Part shown: positions 31,389-39,016 of the stretch, piece after piece
Position numbering within the stretch: position 1 is the stretch's first letter
How the letters are laid out: each line of letters starts with the position of its first letter
From: JALZEG01 sp046263255
GTDB taxonomy: Bacteria; Actinomycetota; CADDZG01; WHSQ01
Assembly (NCBI GenBank): GCA_046263255.1
Contig: JBHELD010000012.1
Coordinates: 1-64,000 of the forward strand
Length of the DNA stretch: 64,000 nucleotides
Direction of reading: 5' to 3'
Notes under the pieces: generated by a model
Seen by the model: the letters and a program-made list of their open reading frames with translations, nothing else
Database searches by the model: none
Told to the model about the DNA's origin: nothing
Made by a program: the position numbers and the translations under genes

Positions 31389-32432
31389 CTAGGCCTTCTC
31401 CGCCCACGGCACGACGATCTCCTGCGAGATCAGCTTGACCGCGGCTGCCGCCGGTATCGCCATCAGCACGCCCGGGACGCCGAGCAGCGCCGCGCCGGTG
31501 AGGGCCGCGACGAGGACCGCGGCCGGAGAGAGGTCGACCGCCTTCGTCATCACGCGGGGAGCGATGAGGTAGTTCTCGACCTGCTGATAGAAGACGAAGA
31601 ACGCGAGCGTCGCGATCCCGACCGGCAACGAGACGAAGAACGCGACGACGACCGCGGGAACGGCGCCGAGCGTCGCGCCGACGAGCGGGATCAGGTCCGC
31701 GATGGCGACCCACAGCGCCAGGGCGACGGGGAACGGAACGCCGACGATCGTGAGGAAGACGAACGAGACGACGCCGGCGATGACCGAGATCACGACGTTG
31801 CCGGCGATGTACCCGCCGATCTTCTGCAGGATCGGGTCGACGATGCTCTGCACGCGCTCACGCCTGCTCTTCGGGATCAGCTTCAAGCTCCCCTCGCGGA
31901 TGCGAGCGAGGCTCAGCGAGAAGTAGACGGTGAGCACGAGCACGGTGAGGGTGTTGAAGATCGTCGCGAGGACCGACCCCGCGACGCCCAGGATCGTCCC
32001 GAACGAGCCGCCGATCTGCGCCGGGATGTTCTCGGTCGCGCTGCGGAGCCGCTCCGCGATCGCCTGCTCGGACACGTACTCCTGGAGCCGCTCGTTGTTC
32101 TCGGCCAGGTCCTGGACGTAGCCCGGCAGGTCCCGCGCGAACTGGGTCACCTGCGAGACGAGCGGCGGGACCACGGCGGCGGCGAAGCCGGCGAGGAAGA
32201 CGATGATGCCGAGAAGGATCACCAGGACCGCGTGCCCGCGCTTCAGCCCCCACTGCTGCAGCCGCCGGACGGCGGGGTCCATACCCACCGCGAGGAACGC
32301 GGCGACGAAGACGAGCATGAGGAGGCTGCGCACGAGGTACACGCAGTAGACGAAGAGAACGGCGATCGAACCGACGACGACGATCTTGAAGATGTCCTTC
32401 GCGCTGATCCGGCTCGATGCCGCCGCGGCCAT
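31389..32432 (-). CDS. AI-2E family transporter
   Basis: 347 residues with eight or so hydrophobic segments arranged as in AI-2E transporters: two paired helices (IVVVGSIAVLFVYCVYLV; LLMLVFVAAFLAVGMDPAVR), an inner loop with polar sequence (about 90-140), then membrane spans to the end. The GAVPAVVVAFFVSLPVGIAT region is conserved. Substrates range from autoinducer-2 to small ions such as Na+/Li+, so it cannot be named. It follows the response regulator by 18 bp on the same strand and is probably the last gene of the HK-RR operon. Confidence 0.86.
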   Translation of the reverse strand: MAAAASSRISAKDIFKIVVVGSIAVLFVYCVYLVRSLLMLVFVAAFLAVGMDPAVRRLQQWGLKRGHAVLVILLGIIVFLAGFAAAVVPPLVSQVTQFARDLPGYVQDLAENNERLQEYVSEQAIAERLRSATENIPAQIGGSFGTILGVAGSVLATIFNTLTVLVLTVYFSLSLARIREGSLKLIPKSRRERVQSIVDPILQKIGGYIAGNVVISVIAGVVSFVFLTIVGVPFPVALALWVAIADLIPLVGATLGAVPAVVVAFFVSLPVGIATLAFFVFYQQVENYLIAPRVMTKAVDLSPAAVLVAALTGAALLGVPGVLMAIPAAAAVKLISQEIVVPWAEKA

Positions 32433-32450
32433 AGACGGAGTGTACGGGCG

Positions 32451-32822
32451 TTACCCGTTCGGGAGGTGCTTTGCCACGAGCGCGAGCAGGTCGTCGTACT
32501 TGAACGGCTTGATGAGGTAGTCGTGCGAGCCGACGACCTCGGCCTTGCGGAGGGTCGGGGGGCTCGAATGCGCGGACATCATCACGACCGGCGTCTCGGC
32601 GAACTCCCGCCGCGAGCGCAGCGTCCTGAGCACCTCGAACCCCTCTGCGTCGGGAAGCCGGATGTCGAGGAGGATCAGCGCCGGCCTGATCTCGAGCGCG
32701 CGGGCGACTGCCTCCGCCGCCGTCGATGCCTCCTCGACCGCATAGCCGCTGCCCTCGAGCGTCATCCTCACCAGCAGCCGGAGGTCGGGCTCGTCGTCTA
32801 CTACGAGGATCGTCTGCGTCAC
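32451..32822 (-). CDS. Single-domain response regulator
   Basis: 123 residues, receiver only: acidic pocket VVDDEP, phospho-acceptor Asp53 (LILLDIRLPD), switch Ser/Thr region VVMMSAHSS, and Lys in YLIKPFKYDD. There is no DNA-binding or output domain, so it probably works by protein contacts or as a phosphorelay intermediate. The GTG start (32822) overlaps the kinase stop in GTGA. Together with the kinase upstream and the AI-2E transporter downstream it forms an operon. Confidence 0.92.
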   Translation of the reverse strand: MTQTILVVDDEPDLRLLVRMTLEGSGYAVEEASTAAEAVARALEIRPALILLDIRLPDAEGFEVLRTLRSRREFAETPVVMMSAHSSPPTLRKAEVVGSHDYLIKPFKYDDLLALVAKHLPNG

Positions 32823-35020
32823 TCCGCGCTCTTCAGCTTGACGCAGAACCGCGCGCCGGTCGGCCGGCGCGGCTCGTGCCAGATCTCGCCGCCGCACGCC
32901 TCGACGAGCATCTTCACGATCGCGAGGCCCAGCCCCGACCCGCCGGTCGTCGACGAGGTCGAGCCGCGCGAGAACGGCTGGAAGAGCTCGCCGACCAGCT
33001 GGTCCTCGACCCCCGGCCCGTCGTCGGACACCGACAGGATCACGTCGCCGTTGCGCCGCCCCCCGCTGAGCGAGATGTTCGGGCCCCCGTACCGGTAGGC
33101 GTTAGTCAGCAGGTTCGTCACCACCTGGTCCAGCCGGTGCCGGTCGGCAAGCGCCACGGGCGTGTCGTCCACCTCGACCTGTACCCGGCGGCCGTCGGGA
33201 GGCGGCGTGTTGGCGACGACCTCGCGCGCGAGCTTGTCGATCGGGACCGGCTCGATGTCGACGCTGACCTGCCCGGCCTGGAGCTTCGACAGGTCCAGAA
33301 GGTTCTCGATCAGCACCGCCAGGCGGTCGCCGGATCGCGTCATCGCGTCGAACATCGTCTGGAGCTTGCTCTCGTCGAGACGGTGCCGCGCGCGCGACAG
33401 CATCTCGACGAAGCCCAGCAGCGACGTCAACGGCGTGCGCAGCTCGTGGGCGGCGTTGGCGATGAAGCGCTCCCGTAGAGCGTCCTGCTCCTTCTGCTCC
33501 GTGACGTCCTGGAGAGTCCCGATCATCGCGGTGGGCCGCCCGGTGGCGTCCTTCACGACCTTGCCGCGGGTGTGCACGATCATCACGGAGCCGTCGCGGC
33601 GCACGAAGCGGTGCTCGTAGTCGAGGGAGTGTCCCTCCTCGAGCGCTCTCCGCGACTGTTCCTGCGCGATCTCGCGGTCCTCGGGGTGCATATGCCGCTG
33701 GTACACGTCCGACGTGGGCTCGAACTCCCCCGGCTCGAACCCCAGCATCCGGTACATCTGATCGGACCACGTGATGCGGTCGCGCTCGATGTCCCACCGC
33801 CAGCTGCCGGTGCGCGCGATCTGCTGCGCCTCGAGCAGCTGCTCGGTGAGCTGCCGCTCTCTGCGCGAGTGCTCGGTGCGCGCGAGCGCGAGGTCGGCGA
33901 GCAGCGCGAGGCGGCGCAGCTCGTCGGTCTCCTCCTGGCCGAAGAACGGCGTGTACGGGCTGGTGACGACTACGAGCTTCCCCGACCTCATCGGCACGGC
34001 GACCGTCCCGGTGCCCTCGGGCGGCGTCTCGGCGCCGCCGGTCGCGAACGATGCCGCGAGGTCCGCGGCCTCACGGGGGCTGAGGCCTTGCACTCCGGTG
34101 ACCGCACCCTCTCGGTCGAGGATCAGCGACCCGCGGCCCGCCGTCAGCTCGGTGACCTCGGGCAGCAGGATGTCGGTGATGTCCGCGGGGGACATTGCCT
34201 CCATCAACGCGAACTCCGCCTCCTGCAGGCGCGCGGTTCCCGCCTGCCGCCACGCGTTCCGCACGAAACCCGGCGGGGCGAACCCCAACAGGAAGAACGG
34301 CCCCGTGGCGAGCGCGAGGATCGCGGTGCCGATCTGCGTGCCGGTCACCTCTTCGCTCGACGTCGCGGTGCCGGCGACGACGAGCGTGATCGCGAGGCCC
34401 GCGGCGCCGATGCTCATCGTCCTCATGCGCCTCCGCGCGACGACGGGCTGGCCGCGCCCGGCCCGCCAGAGCCGGAACGTGACGGTGCCGAGGAGGATCA
34501 CCCACTGCGTCAACAGCAGGTAGACGTACGCCCGGAAGGAATCCGTGCGCGGCTCTCCCACCTCCGGGAAGTGGTCGAGGAGGAACGTCCAGACGATCGT
34601 CGCACCGGTGAGTAACGCCGCGATCGCGTGCAACACCCGGCCCGGCGACTCGAACGCCGCCATGAACCGGAACATGAAGTAGGGGAACAGCACGAGCGCG
34701 ACGATGATCGCTCGGCGCATCACGTCGACCAGCGGAGCGTCGCTGTGCTCGGGCAGAAGCTCCGAGATCAAGATCACCGACGCGAACGCGCTGAACGTGG
34801 CGGCGACCCATCCGGCGGGCTCGCCGCCGCGCCGGCGCCACTGGATCAATGCGATCAACCCCAGCGCGACGTACAGGGCGAGCTGTACGTAGCCCAGGAC
34901 TTCGTGAAGCCTTTCCAAGAAGTCTCCGATCGCGGGAACCCGGGGAACAGATTGTAGGTTCGTTTCACCCGGCGTGCGAGGATTCGCACGCGCAGCTCCG
35001 TTCCGGGAAACGAGGAACAC
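32819..35020 (-). CDS. Multi-helix PAS sensor histidine kinase
   Basis: 733 residues from GTG 35020. The N-terminal third has about seven hydrophobic segments (e.g. VQLALYVALGLIALIQW, WVILLGTVTFRLW), suggesting a membrane-embedded ligand or light-type sensor. A GAF-like segment follows (about 280-385), then PAS (about 395-490, with the QMYRMLGFEPGEF signature), then HisKA with His near 524 (NAAHELRTPLTSLLGF) and HATPase with NLLTNAYRYGG and DDGPGVED. It lacks a fused receiver and presumably signals to the RR overlapping its 3' end. The signal is unknown. Confidence 0.9.
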   Translation of the reverse strand: MFLVSRNGAARANPRTPGETNLQSVPRVPAIGDFLERLHEVLGYVQLALYVALGLIALIQWRRRGGEPAGWVAATFSAFASVILISELLPEHSDAPLVDVMRRAIIVALVLFPYFMFRFMAAFESPGRVLHAIAALLTGATIVWTFLLDHFPEVGEPRTDSFRAYVYLLLTQWVILLGTVTFRLWRAGRGQPVVARRRMRTMSIGAAGLAITLVVAGTATSSEEVTGTQIGTAILALATGPFFLLGFAPPGFVRNAWRQAGTARLQEAEFALMEAMSPADITDILLPEVTELTAGRGSLILDREGAVTGVQGLSPREAADLAASFATGGAETPPEGTGTVAVPMRSGKLVVVTSPYTPFFGQEETDELRRLALLADLALARTEHSRRERQLTEQLLEAQQIARTGSWRWDIERDRITWSDQMYRMLGFEPGEFEPTSDVYQRHMHPEDREIAQEQSRRALEEGHSLDYEHRFVRRDGSVMIVHTRGKVVKDATGRPTAMIGTLQDVTEQKEQDALRERFIANAAHELRTPLTSLLGFVEMLSRARHRLDESKLQTMFDAMTRSGDRLAVLIENLLDLSKLQAGQVSVDIEPVPIDKLAREVVANTPPPDGRRVQVEVDDTPVALADRHRLDQVVTNLLTNAYRYGGPNISLSGGRRNGDVILSVSDDGPGVEDQLVGELFQPFSRGSTSSTTGGSGLGLAIVKMLVEACGGEIWHEPRRPTGARFCVKLKSAE

Positions 35021-35063
35021 GTCTCCGGCCGGCTACACGTGACGTCCGCTGTAACTTGCGGTC

Positions 35064-36035
35064 GTGGGAGACCTCAGGGCGAAGCTGAACGCGAACGACG
35101 CCGGAGCCGTTCGCAGGCGCGCTCAACCGTCATGGGTCGAGCCGATGCTCGCGACGCTGACGAAGGACTACTTCTCGGATCCCGAGTGGGTCTTCGAGCC
35201 CAAGCTCGACGGGGTCAGGTGTCTCGCTTTCAAGAAGGGTGGCTCGATCAAGCTGCTCTCGCGCAACAAGCTCGACCTCACGCCGACCTATCGCCCGGTC
35301 GCGGACGCGCTCGCGGCGCAGGACGCGAGCTTCGTCGTCGACGGGGTGATCGCCGCGGTACGCGGAGAGCTCACGAGCTTCTCGTTGCTGCAGCAGGTCC
35401 ACCGCCAGAACGTGCCCGCGGTCTACTTCTGCTTCGACCTGCTGCACCTCGACGGGTACGACGCGACGGCGCTTGCGTTGACGACGCGCAAGCAGCTGCT
35501 GTCGGAGTCGGTCAGGTTCGACGACCCCCTGCGGTTCGTGAGCCACGTCGAGGAGGAGGGTGAGACCTACTACCGCGAGGCGTGCAGACGCGGCTGGGAG
35601 GGGCTCATCGCGAAGCGCGCGTCCAGCCGCTACGCGCAGGGCCGCTCGAAGGACTGGCTCAAGTTCAAGTGCTCGTTCGAGCAGGAGCTCGTCGTCGGCG
35701 GCTACACGGAGCCACAGGGGGCGCGGTCGCACTTCGGCGCGCTGCTCGTGGGGTACTACGACGGCGCAGGTGATCTCGTCTACGCGGGCAAGGTCGGGAC
35801 CGGCTTCACGCAGGCGACGCTTGCGGACCTGCACGCGCGGATGAGGGCGCTGGAGCAGGACGACTCGCCGTTCGCCGGACGCCCGCCGGTGCGGAAGGGG
35901 GCGCACTGGCTGAAGCCCCGGCTCGTGGCGCAGCTCGCTTTCAGCGAGTGGACGTCGGACGGCAAGCTCCGCCACCCGCGTTTCCTCGGGCTCCGAACGG
36001 ACAAGAAAGCGCGCGACGTGGTGCTCGAAGGATAA
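35064..36035 (+). CDS. ATP-dependent DNA ligase (LigC-like, small)
   Basis: 323 residues from GTG 35064: adenylation domain with Lys46 in EPKLDGVR (motif I), RNKLDLTP, motif IV EGLIAKRASSRY and motif V KDWLKFK, then an OB domain to the end. Motif III normally reads DGE; here it is FVVDGVIAAV, with Val94 in place of the usual Glu that contacts the nucleotide. Activity may be altered. In actinomycetes such ligases assist repair or end joining. The next gene (malQ fusion) starts 18 bp after the stop, so they are probably co-transcribed. Confidence 0.88.
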   Translation: MGDLRAKLNANDAGAVRRRAQPSWVEPMLATLTKDYFSDPEWVFEPKLDGVRCLAFKKGGSIKLLSRNKLDLTPTYRPVADALAAQDASFVVDGVIAAVRGELTSFSLLQQVHRQNVPAVYFCFDLLHLDGYDATALALTTRKQLLSESVRFDDPLRFVSHVEEEGETYYREACRRGWEGLIAKRASSRYAQGRSKDWLKFKCSFEQELVVGGYTEPQGARSHFGALLVGYYDGAGDLVYAGKVGTGFTQATLADLHARMRALEQDDSPFAGRPPVRKGAHWLKPRLVAQLAFSEWTSDGKLRHPRFLGLRTDKKARDVVLEG

Positions 36036-36053
36036 GAAAGGCTGCACGCTCAC

Positions 36054-38759
36054 ATGCCCGACCCGAAGACCTGGGGCGTGGACACCGGCTACGTCGACGC
36101 CCGGGAGGAATGGAAGGAGGCTCCGTCCGAGACGATCGCGGCGGTCCTCCAGGCGATGGGCGCAGACGACCTCGAGCCTCCGGAGTCCCCCGTCGTGGTG
36201 GCGCGCGCGGGGCGGCCGGTCGACCTGGGAGAGGCCGTCGAGATCCGCTTCGAGGACGGCGGGGCGGCATCGCTCGATGGCGACCTCCCGCGCGACGCGC
36301 CCCTCGGCTACCACCGGCTCGTCGATCGTGACGGCCGCGAGCGGGATCTGATCCTGAGCCCCGGCACGTGCTGGTCTCCCGCAGGGCTGCGGTCGTGGGG
36401 TTGGACCGTCCAGCTGTACGCGGCGCGCTCGACCCGGAGCTGGGGCCTGGGCGACCTGGGCGACCTCGCCGAGCTCGGCCGCTGGGCCACCGGGACCGGC
36501 GCGGACGTGATCTTGCTGAACCCCCTCCACGCCCCGAAGCCCGGTCCCCAGCAACCGAGCCCCTACTTCCCGTCGAGCCGAAGGTGGCGAAACCCGCTCT
36601 ACGTCCGGATCGAGGACGTGCCGGGGGCGCGCGGGCCGGCGGGCGACCTCGACCGTCTCGCGTCGCAAGGCCGCAAGCTCAACGCGGGCGACCGGATCGA
36701 CCGCGACGAGGTCTACCGCCTGAAGATGGAGGCGCTCGAGACGATCTGGCGCCGGAGGAGAGAGCCCGACGAGAGGTTCCACCGGTTCCGCGCGCGCTGC
36801 GGCTCGTCGCTTACGGACTTCGCGACGTACATGACGCTCGTCGAGCACCACGGCGGGGGGCCTGCGGCGTGGCCGGAGAAGCACCGCGACCCGGGCCGCC
36901 CCGCGGTGACGAGGTTTCGCGTCGAGAACGAGGAACGCGTGCTGTTCCACGAGTGGGTGCAGTGGCTCCTGGAGGAGCAGCTCCTCGCCGCCGGCGCCGA
37001 GACGGGGATCGTGCACGACCTCGCGATCGGGGTCGACCCAGACGGCGCAGACGCATGGCTGTGGGGCGACGTCTTCGCGCGCGACGTCAAGGTCGGCGCG
37101 CCGCCGGATCTGTTCAACTCCCACGGCCAGGACTGGCGACTGCCGCCGTTCGACCCCTGGCGGTTGCGCGGCGCGTCGTACCGTCCGTTCGTCGAGACGC
37201 TGCGCGCGAACCTCACCGGCGCGGCAGGCCTCCGGATCGACCACGTCATGGGCCTCTTCCGGCTGTTCTGGATCCCCGAGGGAGCGGGACCGACCGAGGG
37301 CACCTACGTGCGGTATCCGTACGAGGACCTGCTCGACATCCTGGCGCTCGAGAGCCACCGCGCCGAGGCGTACGTGATCGGCGAGGACCTCGGGACGGTT
37401 CCCGACGTCGTGCCGGCGCAGATGGCGGAGCGGAAGATGCTCTCGTACCGGCTGCTGTGGTTCGACGAGAACCCCCGTGCTTACCCGGAGCTGTCGCTTG
37501 CCGCGGTCACGAACCACGACCTCCCCACGGTGGCGGGGATGTGGACCGGCGACGACCTCCGGGAGCAGCGCGACCTCGGCCTCGACCCGAACGAGGAGGC
37601 CGAGCGCGACGTGCGGGAACGGTTCAAGAAGGCGACCGGCTTGGACGACTCGGCGCCTCCCGAGGACGCGGTGAGAGAGGCGTACGGGCTGCTCGCGGCG
37701 GCGCCGAGCGCGGTCGTCGTCGCGACGCTCGAGGACGCGCTCGCGGTGCGGCGGCGGCCGAACCAGCCCGGCACCACCGGCGAGCGCCCCAACTGGTCCA
37801 TGCCGTTGCCCGTGCCGATCGACGACCTCCCGACGAGACCGCTCGCCAGGAGCGTCGCGCGCACGCTCGCGCGCGGGCGCCGCTCGGCGGCCGCGGACGC
37901 GGCGCCGGAGATCGCGCACGCATACGCGTCGCTGAGCGAGGTGAAGCTGCACTACGCCGAGGCGGGGGCCGGGCCCCTCGTCGTGATGCTCCACGGCTAC
38001 CCCGACTTCTGGTACTCGTGGCGCCACCAGATTCCCTATCTCGCCGCGCGCGGCCTCCGCGTCGTCGCGCCGGACATGCGGGGATACAACCTGTCCGACA
38101 AGCCGAAGGGCGTCGGCGCGTACCGCGTCGAGAACCTCGTGCGCGACGTGCGGGAGCTCGTCGAGGCGCTGGGCGAGCCGCGCGCGCACGTCGTCGGACA
38201 CGATTGGGGGGGCGTCGTCGCGTGGTACTTCGCGATGGCGCACCCGGCGCTGCTCGACAGGCTCGCGATCCTGAACGCGCCGCACCCCCAGCGCTACGTC
38301 CGCGCGATGAGCCCGCGCCAGGCGATGAAGAGCTGGTACATCGGTTTCTTCCAGCTGCCGTTCCTGCCGGAGCGGTTCGTCTCCGCGAACGACTTCGCCA
38401 TCCTGCGCAAGCTGTTCCGCCACGACCCCGCTCGCCGCGACGCGTTCACGGACGAGGACGTCGAGCTCTACGTGGAGGCCGCGCGCCGCAGCGACGACCT
38501 GCGCTACCCGATCAACTACTACCGGGCGCTGCTCCGGCCGAACCCGCTGCCGGCGCTACGGTGGCGCGCGATAGACCATCCCGTCCAGGTCGTCTGGGGA
38601 GACGGGGACAGGTTCCTGGAGAGGTCGCTGGCGGAGCCGGACCCTCGCTGGGTGCGCGACGTGAGGGTGCGCCACTTCCCCGAGGCGAGCCACTGGGTGC
38701 ACCACGACGACCCGGCCACCGTGAACGGGTTGCTGGCGGAGTTCTTGGCGGGGGGCTAG
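36054..38759 (+). CDS. malQ: 4-alpha-glucanotransferase fused to epoxide-hydrolase-type alpha/beta hydrolase
   Basis: 901 residues with two clearly separate parts. Residues 1 to about 615 are a GH77 4-alpha-glucanotransferase: LRIDHVMGLFRLFWIP (nucleophile Asp near 395), GEDLGTVP (acid/base Glu near 442) and TNHDLPT near 485. After an Ala/Arg-rich linker (ARGRRSAAADAAPE), residues 625-901 are an epoxide-hydrolase-like alpha/beta hydrolase: HGYPDFWYSWRHQ (oxyanion), VGHDWGG (nucleophile Asp near 718) and the His-bearing ASHWVHHDDP. No stop or ribosome site marks a boundary. The fusion is unusual; no other glycogen genes are nearby. Confidence 0.92.
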   Translation: MPDPKTWGVDTGYVDAREEWKEAPSETIAAVLQAMGADDLEPPESPVVVARAGRPVDLGEAVEIRFEDGGAASLDGDLPRDAPLGYHRLVDRDGRERDLILSPGTCWSPAGLRSWGWTVQLYAARSTRSWGLGDLGDLAELGRWATGTGADVILLNPLHAPKPGPQQPSPYFPSSRRWRNPLYVRIEDVPGARGPAGDLDRLASQGRKLNAGDRIDRDEVYRLKMEALETIWRRRREPDERFHRFRARCGSSLTDFATYMTLVEHHGGGPAAWPEKHRDPGRPAVTRFRVENEERVLFHEWVQWLLEEQLLAAGAETGIVHDLAIGVDPDGADAWLWGDVFARDVKVGAPPDLFNSHGQDWRLPPFDPWRLRGASYRPFVETLRANLTGAAGLRIDHVMGLFRLFWIPEGAGPTEGTYVRYPYEDLLDILALESHRAEAYVIGEDLGTVPDVVPAQMAERKMLSYRLLWFDENPRAYPELSLAAVTNHDLPTVAGMWTGDDLREQRDLGLDPNEEAERDVRERFKKATGLDDSAPPEDAVREAYGLLAAAPSAVVVATLEDALAVRRRPNQPGTTGERPNWSMPLPVPIDDLPTRPLARSVARTLARGRRSAAADAAPEIAHAYASLSEVKLHYAEAGAGPLVVMLHGYPDFWYSWRHQIPYLAARGLRVVAPDMRGYNLSDKPKGVGAYRVENLVRDVRELVEALGEPRAHVVGHDWGGVVAWYFAMAHPALLDRLAILNAPHPQRYVRAMSPRQAMKSWYIGFFQLPFLPERFVSANDFAILRKLFRHDPARRDAFTDEDVELYVEAARRSDDLRYPINYYRALLRPNPLPALRWRAIDHPVQVVWGDGDRFLERSLAEPDPRWVRDVRVRHFPEASHWVHHDDPATVNGLLAEFLAGG

Positions 38760-38763
38760 GGAG

Positions 38764-38967
38764 TTACCAGGCCGGCGGGTCGCTGGCCGGGAACGAGTCC
38801 TTCGACTCCTCGTCCGCCTTCTCGTCGTCCGTCAGAGCTTTCCCCTTACGGCTCGGGTCGTCGCCGCGGCCCTCGTCCGCGTTCGCGTCACCGGGCGGCG
38901 TCGAGCCCGGCGGGATCCGTTCGGTCGACTCCGTCGTCTCGCCCTGCTTCTGGGGATCCTGTGACAT
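38764..38967 (-). CDS. Small acidic SFPASDPP-motif protein (67 aa)
   Basis: 67 residues from ATG 38967. Two thirds are polar and disordered (MSQDPQKQGETTESTER...), then ADEESKDSFPASDPPAW closes the chain. The tail is nearly identical to that of the 51-residue protein at 12660-12815, so a functional short motif seems likely. No export or membrane signal. It lies 49 bp downstream of the RTX3 stop on the same strand and 4 bp from the end of the convergent malQ fusion. Function unknown. Confidence 0.78.
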   Translation of the reverse strand: MSQDPQKQGETTESTERIPPGSTPPGDANADEGRGDDPSRKGKALTDDEKADEESKDSFPASDPPAW

Positions 38968-39016
38968 GGCGGCTCCTCTCGTCGCGACGCCTTCGCGCGT
39001 TCCTACCCCGCAGGAC

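Noticed and set aside
35130..38423. 1097-residue minus-strand frame opposite the ligase and malQ fusion
   Set aside because: Antisense to two well-supported enzymes; Arg/Val/Glu-rich shadow translation without motifs.
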